Origin: Protea cynaroides
Taxonomy: Eukaryota > Streptophyta > Magnoliopsida > Proteales > Proteaceae
NCBI GenBank assembly: GCA_028583415.1
Contig: CM053275.1
Coordinates: 83,880,278 to 83,944,277 of the forward strand
Length of the DNA stretch: 64,000 bases
Direction: 5' to 3'
Positions within the stretch are counted from its first letter, which is position 1; each line of letters starts with the position of its first letter. Shown one piece after another: positions 1-11,178 of the stretch. A program made the position numbers and the translations under genes. The notes under the pieces were generated by a model. It did not search any database and was not told the DNA's origin. It saw nothing but the letters and a program-made list of their open reading frames with translations.

Positions 1-505
1 AAGTTGATCGGAGAGATACTTAACTTCTCGAAGATATTCAGAAATTGATTGTTCCCTTTAGAGGTGCTTTGCAGTTGCATATGAATTTTTAACACACTCG
101 TATGAGAAAGTGTGCCAAAGGCTGATTGTAGTGCCTTCCAAACTGAGGCAGAGGTGGAGAGACCGACCACATAAGGAAGAACCTCAAGAGAGAGTGAACT
201 AATCAACCAGCTGAGGACTAGTTGATCCTTGCGGTTCCAGTCATTGTATGCGGTATGCATCTCAGTTGTAGTGGCTTCAGGTATGATGGAAGTGGATGAT
301 GTCGTTGCTGCTGGATTAGGTGGGCAAGGTGTGGTGTCATCGATGAACCCAGTAAGATCATAGCTGCGCAATAAGGGAAGCAATTGAGTTTTCCAGAAAA
401 AGAAATTTTCAGCAGTTAGTTTGAGGGAGAGGTGATGATGGACATTAGATGGAGAAGGAGCATTAGAAGAGATCGAAGAGAGAGAGATAGAAGTCATTGC
501 AGGAT
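1..505 (-). pseudogene. Copia retrotransposon gag, 5' part, cut by the window edge
   Basis: Read on the minus strand, an open frame starts at the ATG at about 498 (MTSISLSS...). It shows features of plant Ty1-copia gag: a segment LSLKLTAENFFFWKTQLLPL, then DLTGFIDD and, further on, LSWLISSLSLEVLPYVVGL. Gag forms the virus-like particle of the retrotransposon. Near position 50 the expected continuation (SEYLREVKYLSDQL-like) lies in another frame, so there is at least one frameshift and the copy is probably dead. The primer-binding site and LTR lie just upstream on the minus strand (521-910). Protease, integrase and reverse transcriptase would lie outside the window to the left. Confidence 0.8.
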
Positions 506-532
506 TGGTAGCCTGGTCGTCTGATACCATAT

Positions 533-910
533 TGAAACTGGAGAGATTGATATGGAGACAAGAAGATTGAGTTTAAATGTTTCTTGTCTCAATGTCTAGG
601 AGATAGGTTATATTTATATACAATATGGTGTGTACAATCATTGTTATTAGAATTCAAAATTTAAATTTGAATTCCTATAACTTATGTAATTTATTTACAA
701 TGAATTCCTATAACTTATGTAACCGATTTACAATCCTAATTCTCATTTATAATATGTCTCTATAATTTGAATAATTGATTTATAACTCACAAAATATTTG
801 AATTTTGAATCATAACTGATTATTCAAATATTTGAATTTTGAATCATAATTGATAATTCAAATATTTGAATTTTGAATCTTGAATTTAATGGAGAGGAAT
901 ATCCTTAACA
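533..910 (-). repeat. 5' LTR of the edge Copia element, with adjacent PBS
   Basis: Plus-strand positions 521-529 read ctgatacca, the complement of TGGTATCAG, the usual Copia primer-binding site matching initiator tRNA-Met. Right next to it starts a ~378-bp stretch running TG (533) to CA (910), taken as the LTR. Its right half carries two to three ~32-bp tandem repeats built on atttgaattttgaatcat, and near 665-725 a short repeat with gaattcctataacttatg. The partner LTR would lie outside the window, so the outer boundary is inferred from TG..CA ends only. Confidence 0.65.
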
Positions 911-2748
911 ATATCTACACAATATAAAAATAGATATCTATAATCAATACAATATAAAACAAAAGATATCTAATCCTACATACATACGCATAAAAAAAAA
1001 TCTATAATCAAAAGCTGTAACAAAATTCCCATTTAATAATATTTTTTAATGAAACTTCACACACACTCTCTCTCCTACCCCTTTGTCTTTCTTTTTTTCT
1101 TTCTTTTCCTTTTTTATTTTTCTTATATTTCTCCATCCTGTAATATCCCCAGTCGCTCTCCTTTACCCGGCCTTCCTGTCCTTTACGTCTTACCCTCTCA
1201 CGAATAGCTTCTCTCTTTTTGTTTCCTTCTTTCCACAGTATCTCAGTTTTCCTATCCATCTCTCTCTCTCTCTCTCTCTCTTATTCCTTAGGCCCATTTG
1301 CCCATTAACAAAGAATAAAAGATTTCATGATAATTCATCTCATAAAATAATAATAATAAATAAATCATGAAATATCCTTACATTACATAAGATACTGAAA
1401 GTAATAAAATCGTAAATTAACCTCCAAAGATTTAAAATGAAACTCATCGTCATTAGATTATTATAATAATATAATATATACAACCATTAAACATATAGTA
1501 AAACTTAATAATAGAATCACCTTATAATATATATTATAATCCAAGGTTTAACTCATAGCAAGGATTAATAAAATTCTAAAACGGAGTCTAATAAATAACA
1601 GTACATATAAACTAGTAAGGTTACATTCAGACTTAAGTTGGAAGATTACCAAAATATCCTTCCACCCACAAAGGCATTTAGGGTAACTCAAGCCTTTGGA
1701 ACTGAGGTATTACAAAAATGTTCTACATATAAATTTTTTTATTTTTTCAATCCAATTTTAATTTTCCTTAAAAAAATGATAAAATTTTTATTTTATAAAA
1801 ATAAAAATCATTTAACATAATAACAAATGGAGCCAAAGTTTTATCCCACCAGTAATGAATTTTCCCCCAAGGCTCTTTTTTGTTTTGATGTAAGATTTTA
1901 TCGTAAAATTTTACGTATAATATTTTATGTATAAATTTTGTTTTTCAATGTTTGTTTTTTAAAAGTAAAATATGGAGAAGGAAAAGAAACTTTATATTTC
2001 TTTTAATTATTGAAAATAAAAATTAATTTTTTTTTAACTTATAAAATATTACACATAACACTTTACAAACGAAACCCAAATAGATTTCTATATGTGAAAA
2101 AAAAAAAAAAAAAAGGAAAAAGAATGGAACACCATTGGAGTGTGATGAAGTATTAAAAATAGAAATTCAAATAAAAGCATCTTTATGTTGTGAGAAAGCT
2201 TTACCCCAAAAAAAAAAAATGTTGTGAGAAAGCACTCATGGTAAAGGTATTAATCGGTTTATAAATGGTTTACCAGTTTCATTTGTTTCGATTCAAAGTT
2301 ATTATAATAGAAATCATAATCGAATTGATTATTAATCAGTTCTTGTTTTCCAAACCAAACCAAACCGTTTAACTATTATTATTATAGATTTCTTATCAGT
2401 ATCGATTTATTGGTTCATAAACGATTTCTTACATTGTTTATGGGGAAGAAACGAATATTCTACAACCATAATAATTAAACTATAAACATTAAATAATAAA
2501 TTAAAAATATAATATCACATGAGCATTAAAATCGTCTACTATCTATGAAATAAATAAATAAATAAATAAATAAATATATATATATATATATAGTTAACAG
2601 ATTTTATTCAATCTCTCCACCAGTTGTAACAATTCTAAACCACAATTGATCTCATTAATTTTGGTTGAACTTGGTTCTGTTTTTTGCCTGCTGATTCAGT
2701 TTGGTTTCTTGGTCTCTATTCAGATTTCAGAATTGATACCCTTAATTT
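911..2748. other. Intergenic, AT-rich, no gene recognised
   Basis: No protein family was recognised on either strand. The stretch contains simple sequence: a CT tract at 1259-1281, an A run near 2098-2114, a TAAA tract near 2548-2573 followed by a TA tract near 2574-2591. Short open frames here are low-complexity and lack recognisable motifs. Confidence 0.6.
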
Positions 2749-2993
2749 GGATTCAAATCGTCTCCTCTCAGGGTTTAAGAAGAGATTTGATTCCCACCAG
2801 TCGATGCCAGACACATGGGTGTCAGCTTGATCTAAGTCCTCTAATTGAGCCGATAAGATGAGCCAACAAAAAGTGTCAGTTTATGCATCAATTCGGATGA
2901 AAGATTCCAATCCAGTCGACTCCCATGTGTCAAGTATTGACTGATGAAAACCGAATCTTCTCCCAATCTCCTTAGAGGAGACAATTTGAATTC
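2749..2993. mobile_element. Foldback MITE, copy 1 (family FB-GATTC)
   Basis: The ends are GGATTCAAATCGTCTCCTC on the left and GAGGAGACAATTTGAATTC on the right, an inverted repeat of about 19 bp. The arms continue inward imperfectly (ccaccagtcgatgcc against a degenerate partner near 2915-2940). It is one of five near-complete copies in this window that share the ends and a length of 232-245 bp. The flanks (ccttaattt / cccttttaa) resemble each other but do not give a clean target duplication. The arms match copy 2 (26110) better than copies 3 and 5. Confidence 0.7.
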
Positions 2994-3310
2994 CCCTTTT
3001 AACTCATGCTGTGTTATCACCCACTCACCCATCCACCCTTCCAACTCCCCATAATGATGCGTCGTACACAAATCAGGGAAGGGACAAAATGTGTGCCAGC
3101 GGATCTCTTCTCAGGGTAGATATGATCCTGTACGACACCCTACCACTGTACCATAACCATGAACCTACATATTCGACAGAAAAGTACCTTAAAAACTAAT
3201 TGAGGGTATTTTCGGAAAGTTTTTATAATTTGGTACCAGTTACGCCACTTGTACAATGCACAATGCACATGAGGTGTTCATGAGTGTCGATTGAACCCCA
3301 ATACTTAACC

Positions 3311-3344
<34 letters not shown>

Positions 3345-5728
3345 GTTTGGAACGATAGAACCCGACACCGGATCGATTATCTATGTTTAGGTCTTCAAAT
3401 ATTTTTTTGTTCCAAGGTGGGCCAGCAACAATGGTGTCCAGGATGGGGATCGGAAGTTAAGTGGACCCCAATAGAGAGGTGGGGCAATTGAGTGGTGTTA
3501 TCGCTGGTTTTCGTATGGAGCTCTTAGTGATAACACCTGTTACAAGAAACGAACAAACAATAGAGGAACGAGATTGGATAATCCTATAGTCACTCTAATG
3601 CCTAAGTTAACTTTGTGGTGATCAGTAGATGAATTCGAGAATAGAAGAAAGCTGATTTCAGATAGAGAGGGGCTCAAGTAAATTCTTAATCTCTGAAAGC
3701 GAGGAAGAGAGAGGGAGCTTATAAGATCAGAAATACGATCTGTTTATCTTCGTTTTTGAGGGTTTTTTGTAGAATAGCATGGAGTAGCACATTTTTAGGT
3801 ACGTATCTCTGCAGTTGCATGGATCTCAGGGCACACTCTGAGTTCTTTAGGGGGTTATCCTCATGAAGTAGGGGTCATGCGTACATCTATTGGTTCAATC
3901 CCTAAATACAAGAAGTTGTGTGGACATAGGAGTGTCCCTTCATCATTTGATGAGGATCTAATGGTCGGCTTTTATATAACCGTCCCATGATGCGTGATTG
4001 GTACCGCCTCTGATGGCTGACACGTTTAGTTAACTAACAATAGTGGGTTAACTACTGTTTATGATCTGGACTTCACGATCGTGAGCACGTCCCCTAACCG
4101 TCTGAATACTTTGGTGTGAAGGCGTGTGCGGTGTGATATGCCTTGCTGAGATTTTGACACATGTCCATTGCGATAAGTGATCCGTACAAGGATACTTATC
4201 CCCTTTTGATCGATTGGTTTTATCGTGAACCTAACAAGTGGGGATGGAGAAAGTGGGTGGCATATGCCATGGTTGCACCTAATGGGGAGAATTGGAAAAA
4301 AGGTCCATCACTCCTCCCTTCGGCAACCACCACTGTGCTACTAGTGCTTCCCCAAATTTCCAAACTGTCTAATTCAATTAGATCAATGGGGTTGTCCTAA
4401 TTGGACTTATTAGTATAACCCTATTGAATTTTAAACCAGCTAAAAGATTTAAACCTACCAAGACATGGTTTTCCATATTGCTAGTGTGTGAGGAGGGGGT
4501 CTTCGTCTCTCCAACACCACATCACTCGGGATACAAGATTCGGTTTCATCAGAAGGGACATGGTGAAGAAGGAAAAAGAAACTTCATCTTTCTTTCACGT
4601 ATTGACAAAATACAGTGAATTTTTTTTTCTTACAAATAAAATATTATACAAAAAGTTTTTATAAAAACAAACAGTTCCATGGTGATCTTTAAGGAGGGGG
4701 AAAAGGAAGTTCTTCTTCTTTTACCACCTCATAACAAACATTTGGAAAAAAAAATTTAACATGTAAATTTTAAGTAAAATTTTAAGTCAAAACAAAGGGA
4801 ATCATAAGGAAAAAAATTTACTGTGACCAAGTCTTTGGTGAAAAAGAAAAAAAAAGTATTTACTTTCAATTTTTTTTTCAATGAAGATAAATCATGTCAT
4901 TTCCCAATCTACTTCAAAAATAAGCAATGACATGACACAATGACAAATCATAAAATAAATTACGAACACTATTTTATACTCTTGCCTCAAGTAACTTTTA
5001 AATAAGATAATAGGCAATTACAATTTCTTAGTTCACCTCTTTGGTAACGACAAGCTTACCCTCACATAAATACATCGGTGATAAGCATTGTGACGCCCTT
5101 AATTCCAAAAATGGTGAACATGGAATCAATTTTGGTGGATAGCAACCCACAAGAAGGTGAGCTCTTAAATCTATCATGTAGCAGATCTCCATGGCTAAAA
5201 TTTAATTATAGATAGATTTGGAGTCACTTATTCACATGTTAAGTTTCAGTCTAATCGAAAAGGCCAAATAAAACATGAAAAAAAATCAAAATATGTGAAA
5301 GTGAGAGTTGTCAAATCACTCTTTCACGTCGCAAATCAATTGGAATCAAATCCTATCGTGTCACCCAATTGCATCAATTGTCTATTAGATGGATTGGAAT
5401 ACTCGACGCATATGTCAATACATTTCAATCCGTTTAATGAACGACTGACAAACTGAAGGATAGAGTGGATTTTTATTGAATGAGATGCAGAAAGATAATT
5501 GTCATTAATCAGTTTGGAATTGGTTGGAATCAGCCAAAATTGATTGAAACCTTAGAAAATAGAATCAGAAGAAGCAATTATTTTCAGAAACCATATATAT
5601 ATATATATATATATACTGTGTTTTTGATTTAATAAAATTGGGAATCTTAAATCTTGCTAGAAAAGATTAAGTTTCATTAATTTTATTAATTTAAAAAGAA
5701 AATAATTACAAAAAAATGAATATCAAAC

Positions 5729-5769
<41 letters not shown>

Positions 5770-5880
5770 AATAAATAAAAAGGAACAGGATTGGTTTTTG
5801 AATGAGAGAGTGTGAGCTTTAATTCCGACAGAGGGCCATTGCGTAAATTACTCACTATTTCATGGCCAATGATGTAAATT
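2994..5880. other. Intergenic, no gene recognised
   Basis: No coding family was recognised. The stretch holds a long G run (3313-3343), A/T-rich sequence, a TA tract near 5594-5614 and an ATA/AATA tract near 5728-5778. The part at 3400-4200 has a more even base mix and may be an old transposon fragment, but I could not find ends or a domain. Confidence 0.55.
3313..3343. repeat. Homopolymer of 31 G
   Basis: An uninterrupted run of 31 G on the plus strand. Such runs can form G-quadruplexes and are prone to sequencing and assembly error, so the exact length should be treated with caution. Confidence 0.95.
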
Positions 5881-5886
5881 CAATCT

Positions 5887-5894
5887 TATATAAA
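5887..5894 (+). promoter_or_regulatory. SPL8: Candidate TATA box of the SPL8-type gene
   Basis: The sequence tatataaa lies about 540 bp before the SPL8 start codon and about 30 bp before a leader that begins near 5919. If transcription starts near 5920, the 5' leader is about 510 nt, long but normal for SPL genes. The start site is inferred only from spacing. Confidence 0.5.
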
Positions 5895-5918
5895 CAGTAA
5901 ACCCACCCACTTGTTGTG

Positions 5919-6002
5919 CCCTAATTCATCGGTTCCTATATTTCCTGAGAGAGAGAGACCCTAATTCATCAGTTCCTATATTTCCTGAGAGAGAGAGAGA
6001 GA
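5919..6002 (+). repeat. 40-bp tandem duplication in the SPL8 leader
   Basis: The block starting ccctaattcatc and ending in a GA run occurs twice, at 5919 and at 5959, with one clear substitution (cggttcc against cagttcc). It is followed by further GA microsatellite tracts to about 6055. It lies in the predicted 5' leader just downstream of the TATA box. Confidence 0.9.
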
Positions 6003-6069
6003 TTCTTGTATTGCTTTCCTTTCTTGCTTCAAGATCATTTGAGAGAGAGAGAGAGATTTTGGAGGAAAC

Positions 6070-6256
6070 ATGAAATCAAATCATTTTCCTTTTCATCTTC
6101 TTGAGGTCACGCCATTACAGTACAGAAGGGATGATTAGTTTAGCCTTGACCATGGCGAATACGGTTTCCGTTATAACTTCCTGTATTCGACGATACACTT
6201 TCAGGTCAGGTATGTTAGTAGAAATAATGTCTGTAAAAGAGAAATCTCAACTTTAA
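6070..6256 (+). other. Two upstream ORFs in the SPL8 leader
   Basis: Two short frames precede the SPL8 ATG: 6070-6138 (22 codons plus stop) and 6152-6256 (34 codons plus stop, starting MANTVSVITSCIRR). Neither overlaps the main start at 6430. In a leader read from about 5920 both would meet scanning ribosomes first and could lower translation of SPL8. No family is recognised, and a 5' leader intron could remove them. Confidence 0.4.
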
Positions 6257-6429
6257 ATTTTGATTTTATGGAGAAAAGCGAAGTTTCTTCACTCTAAATG
6301 TCATCGGAAAAGCTGACACCCTTTTCTGTTTCTCCATTTTTTTTCCGGCTACTAGATTGAAAATTGTCACTTGAATTCCCCGGAAAATGATGTCATAGCG
6401 GTTCGACAGAGCTCACGAGCTTCACAAGA

Positions 6430-7352
6430 ATGTTAGACTACCAATGGGCGAACTCGTCGCCAATGTTAAACTCAGGCGATGATTCTACCCCAGTTTCCGA
6501 CCAAAGTCGTCCGATCTTCTCCCATTACAACCAAACCATCGCTGAAAACTTCCTTTCTCCTCCCTCTTCATTTTCTTTCCAGCAAAACCAAAACCATCTC
6601 AACACACTTTACGATTCCCAAGCTTTTTCCATGTCTTATCCACATCCTCTCTCGCCTGAAACTGTCAGCAACGGCTATATGGTTTTACCAAAGAACGAGA
6701 GTTCAGAACATTTAGATTTCCCGGCGAAAATCGGGTTGAATTTGGGTGGTCGAACCTACTTCTCGTCTGAAGACGATATAATGAACCGATTATACCGTCG
6801 ATCTAAACCAGTCGATTCCAGTCCGTCTAATTCGCCTAAATGCCAGGCTGAAGGTTGTAACGCCGATTTGACATACGCCAAGCATTATCACCGGCGACAT
6901 AAAGTCTGCGAGTTTCATTCCAAAGCTTCCACTGTGATAGCCGGCGGCATGACCCAGCGATTCTGTCAACAGTGCAGCAGGTTTCAAAATGAAAATCCTA
7001 CTGTTATTCTTTATTATTATTTTCGTTGTCTACTCTTCTTGTAACGCTGACGAGGTTTCTCAGCTAATGATTGGGGTTACTGTATATGGGAAATCCCGAG
7101 GGTTGTGTCCGTAAATATTTAAAATTATTTGGATAACGTTCTGCTTCATCTACTCTATTCTGAAAAAATGAAACAGATTTCATCTTCTGTTGGAGTTCGA
7201 TCATGGAAAGCGCAGTTGCAGGAAACGGTTGGCTGATCATAATCGTAGGAGGAGGAAATCACAGCATCAATTAACACAAACTCAACCTCAATCTCAGAAA
7301 CAATCTCATCACGAGTCCACTCAGTGTTCTCCCTCTGAAACTCTTGCTAGTA

Positions 7353-7387
<35 letters not shown>

Positions 7388-7675
7388 CGTTTCAAACTGA
7401 TACCCATTTCGCAAGATAAAGTGTTCATCTCATTTTTGTGTTTTGTAGATTCATCTCGGGGGTCGGTGGTGCATTCTTCATCGCCGGTAGTGTCGCCTCC
7501 TAGAATGTCGTTGAATTCTTACCGATATAGATACGAAGATTTGGAGTCATCGTCGGCATCTCTGTTCTCTGAGTTGGGCAATTTTCGACCGTACGGGCGA
7601 AATCAGAGCTCGAACTGGGATGAAGATCAAGAAGATCGTGGACAGAAGAAGAGAGGATCGGAATTTAAGAAGTGA
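6430..7675 (+). CDS. SPL8: SPL8-type SBP-box transcription factor, three exons
   Basis: Exons 6430-6980, 7177-7349 and 7449-7675 join to a 316-residue protein. Both introns have GT..AG ends and keep the frame. The N-terminus MLDYQW and the block IGLNLGGRTYFSSEDD (101-116), followed by LYRRSKP, match what I know of Arabidopsis SPL8 (333 residues). The SBP domain is at 138-211. Its first zinc site is C138, C143, C160, H163 and its second is C179, C182, H186, C198. The nuclear signal KRSCRKRLADHNRRRRK ends the domain, and intron 1 splits it after CQQCSR as usual in this family. SBP proteins bind GTAC-core DNA in the nucleus. SPL8 acts in anther and reproductive development in Arabidopsis. No miR156 site is seen, as expected for SPL8. 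Intron 2 (99 bp) starts with a T run and is a multiple of three, so retained intron would add 33 low-complexity codons. Confidence 0.92.
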
Positions 7676-9551
7676 AGAGAGAGAGAGATATCTCATATCT
7701 GTAAGACTGTAACCTTTTACGGTTTTCCGGGTTTAAGACTCTAGTAGTTTTCTTCTTGTTCTTCGTCTTTTGATATGGTCTCACTCCGAAGATCGATCGA
7801 TCGATCGAAGGTTTTCTATTTTTCAGAGAGAGATTGCATCTGTTTTAGAAAATACGAATCTGGAAATTTGACTTTTCAGTTACAAGAAATTAGTGGGAAA
7901 GTTTGGTTTTCTTCTGGTTCTGTCTAAGACTCAAATCTGCATTTTCTCCTCACCTGATAATCATCCCACACCCCTTGGCAGCACAGTGATAGGTGTGGAG
8001 TTTTCTCCAACCATTAGGTCAGCGCTAGAGAGATCAGAATCGTAGGTCCCACATTGCATCCAAGGCTGCAAAGGTTTCTTTTTGCTATGTAAGTGTAAAT
8101 TGACTGAATAGTCCTCGGCATTAAGGGCTTTTTGTCTCTGAAAAAACGTAGGTCTGGTCCATCTGGACTCTGGAATGGTGTGGTGGGCCCATTATCCCAG
8201 TGTTTGGTATCTGTGAATCCACGATGAAGCATGTGCGTGTTTGGGTTTACTGGAGCCCACTGAACTTATCTCATATTTTCACCATTACCTTACCCGGAAT
8301 TGTGGATGCCATATTTCGCTCGTGTTCTAAAACCTGATTCCTTTGACAAAGAATTTGATGAATCTGGTTTTGTTATGGGTCTGTTTATTCTATTGTAAAA
8401 TTTAATTATTAAAAAATAGAAAATCTGTTGCAAAATTCACTTACCAAAAGAGAAAATGATCTGTTGTAAAAATTTTATCTGATATAAAAAATTTTCTTTA
8501 CTTTAAATATTTTATATATTCTCTAGATTATATTTTAAAAATAAATAATTAAACATTTTATATATTTTACAGATTTTTTTTTTATTTTGTTTTTCACTTT
8601 TTTTTTTTACATGAAAATAAATGAAACCTAGACTTCAAATTAAAATTTTCCACAGATTAATGTATGAATAATGAGCTTGAGCAAAAGTGTCAAGAACAAA
8701 ATCTATATTTTGAGATCCATAAAAACAATTTTTGGGTTACAAACCATTATCAGAAATAAGAAATTATTGATTTCTCTTCCTATCTAATTTTCAAGTGTAG
8801 ATCCTCTTGTCACATGGTAGCTGCCCCACATCTTTGGGAATCGTCAACAGATGTGGGACTTACACTCCATGAATGGTGTCAAAAGGTGTTAGGTGGTTAC
8901 CATGTGTGGAGAAGATACGGACTTCTAATTTCTTTTGTGTTTGTTTCGGCTAATTAATTCCATTTTCTTTAGGGGTTGTGGAGAGAGAGAGAGAAAAAGA
9001 GGCCTCCATAACTGGTTTAGCATCTTATATGTTTCCTTCTAAGCTTTTCTAACCATATTTAATGGGGATAGTGATGGGAATTTAGTTCCTCTCCACATAC
9101 ATGTATCTTCCCATGGATCCATCACCATCCATGTTCAATAAGTCCTATATTCCATGAACACATAAGGTGGTAGATGAGAAGGGCTAAGAGAGATGGATGC
9201 ACCTTTATCTCATTTTTGTACTATTTGGTGGGTAATTTGGGATGGACACCCAAACTATTTCTCTCTCTCTCTCTCTCTCTCTCTAAAAGGGAGATCCAAC
9301 CCATAAAATTCTCCAATGTTGGTGTATATTAAACAACATGAGTCATGAATCATAAGAAGTTGAACTTTGAAAGGGTGACCCATATAGCAGGATCATTTCA
9401 ATGCCTCATAATAGGTTAGATATGTTGGAAAGTGGTGGGATTTATTGCTTAAATGATGTTATTGTATTTGTGCCCCTGAGATGATGATGCATATATAATC
9501 CCACACAATGTATATACCCATATTTTTTTGTTCTCACAATTTTAAATAATT
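7676..9551. other. SPL8 3' region and intergenic
   Basis: This holds the SPL8 3' untranslated region followed by non-coding sequence. No poly(A) signal can be assigned with confidence. It includes a palindromic gatcgatcgatcgatcga stretch near 7792 and a CT microsatellite near 9261-9284. The 9-bp target copy of the MULE (9543-9551) closes the stretch. No gene is recognised. Confidence 0.6.
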
Positions 9552-10080
9552 GGAAAAAAGACGGTTACATTCCCTGTAACTTACCTTATTGACCGTTGAT
9601 CCCCAAAAGTTTCAAAAAAGACAAATGGCCCCAATTTTTAACGATGTTAAAATTATATTTTTTATGGACAACTTTACCCCTGAACATTTTATCCCAACTA
9701 AAATTAAAAAATAGGGTAAAAGACAATTACCGCCCCTGTAACTTACCTTATTGACTGTTGACCCCCCAAGGTTTCAAAAAATGGACACCCTTCCATGAAC
9801 AGGTACCACAAGATACCAAACTATAAACATGAACCAAATCTGAAACAAATGGGCATTTTAAAAAAAAAAAAAAAAAAAAAAAACTTCCTTCCATTTTCGT
9901 GAGAGCATCGTATCTGCATCTCCTCTGCTACATCCGGAGGAGCTCCCACCCTTCTTTTCCACCACCGTTGGTTGGAGCTGTTGTTGCTCCTGACACGGAT
10001 TGTTGCTGATCATTGTCGTCAAAAAGTGTTAGATCATGCCCTCCTGGGATCTCCTAGTCTAGATTTTTAACTGTTTTTAA

Positions 10081-10395
10081 GGCTTTCAGCAACCGTTTTA
10101 ATGGTTCGTTGCCATAGAAAACCCATTTGGAATAGCGGTAAAATTCCTCCTGGTTTTGGTCTATTACCCAACCTGACTTACATGGATCTGAACATGAACA
10201 ATTTCAGCGGTAAAATCCCTAGAGATCTTGGGAATGCTACGAAATTGGAACTTCTCAACATTTTTGATTTGGAACAAAGTTGCCTGATAACATATGGAGC
10301 GCACCCAATTTACAGATCTTCTCTGGGAGCTTCTGCAAACTCGAAGGAAAAATTCTTGATTTCTCTCACAACTCCCTCACTGGTACGATCTAGCA
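10081..10395 (+). pseudogene. LRR receptor-like kinase fragment inside the MULE
   Basis: Leucine-rich repeats can be read in successive frames. FSNRFNGSLP appears near 10086. The next segment is SGKIPPGFGLLPNLTYMDL then NNFSGKIPRDLGNATKLELL (10134-10257). After a frameshift come LPDNIWSAPNLQIFSGSFCK and LEGKILDFSHNSLTGT (10280-10390). These are plant extracellular LRRs of the receptor-kinase type, with the order of repeats kept. Stops after the first segment and at least two frame changes rule out function. No kinase domain is present. The source gene is not in this window. Confidence 0.8.
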
Positions 10396-10504
10396 CTTTT
10401 TGACTACGATGGCTTGCGCACAGGCTGCTGCGTTTTGTTTGGAAGAAGAGGTGAGTTGTAGAACCTCGTTAACATACTTTTCTTCAACTGGAATGGCAAC
10501 ATGG

Positions 10505-10617
10505 GTTGTAGCTTTGAGGCAGGAGTTGCAGGCAGAGCTCTGAGGCTGGAATTGCAGGCGATGCCCTGAGGTGGGAGTTGCAAGCGGTGCCCTTGAGGTG
10601 GGAGTTGCAGAGCTCAG
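10505..10617 (+). repeat. About four ~28-bp minisatellite units
   Basis: Units of the form ctttgaggcaggagttgcag recur four times with drift (gaggctggaattgcag, gaggtgggagttgcaa, gaggtgggagttgcag). They lie in the interior of the MULE, 3' of the LRR fragment. Confidence 0.8.
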
Positions 10618-11052
10618 TTAGAAAAATGAAATCTGGTTTCCGTCACGCCGGTGAAGACGAGGTAGAAGAAGACGGACACACCGGAGAGTTGCAGGGAGAG
10701 TTCTTCGGGGTTTTTCTTTCTTTCTTTTTGGAGAAGAGAAAACCCACCGCCATTATCTCCTTTGAAACCTTTGGGGGTCAATGATCAATAAAGTAAGTTA
10801 CAGGGGAGGTAACTGTCTTTTTCCCTCTCTTTTTTTTTAAAGTCAATCACCCTTATAAAGGGTTAATTTGGTCATTAAGAAAATATTGGACTCCCACCGT
10901 TAGCATCTAACGGAATATTCTTAACGGCGTGGATCTATTTGTATTTTAATAGTGTTTTTAGGAGAGATAACTGTCTTTTTTGAAACCTTTGGGGGTCAAC
11001 GATCAATAAGATAAGTTACAGGAGTGGTAACTGTCTTTTACCCTAAATAATT

Positions 11053-11142
11053 TTATATTAAATGCATGCGATTCAATCTATATGCCAAGTGGGGATTTCA
11101 TTCCACACCCTCTCATACAATGGGCCATGCGGTTCCCTACTG

Positions 11143-11178
<36 letters not shown>

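Larger units (their letters stand above)
9552..11043. mobile_element. Pack-MULE-like element with captured LRR-kinase fragment
   Basis: The 1492-bp element is flanked by a perfect 9-bp direct repeat, TAAATAATT (9543-9551 and 11044-11052), the target-duplication length typical of Mutator-like elements. Its ends are inverted repeats: the left end starts ggaaaaaagacggttac and the right end, reversed, starts gggtaaaagacagttac. Similarity continues for about 75 bp, including the shared words cctgtaactta and ttattga. Each arm holds a second, inner copy of the same motif (left near 9714-9783, right near 10767-10830). The interior carries a broken LRR receptor-kinase piece (10081-10395) and a minisatellite (10505-10617). 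No transposase is seen, so it is non-autonomous. Confidence 0.85.

Noticed and set aside
1083..1370. Frame of 95 codons rich in F, S and L, and its opposite-strand partner at 1008-1259
   Set aside because: Product of a CT/GA-rich low-complexity stretch; mirrored on both strands.
4161..4400. 79-codon frame WFYREPNKWGWRKWVAYAM
   Set aside because: Looked protein-like at first but no homologous family, splice structure or neighbours support it.
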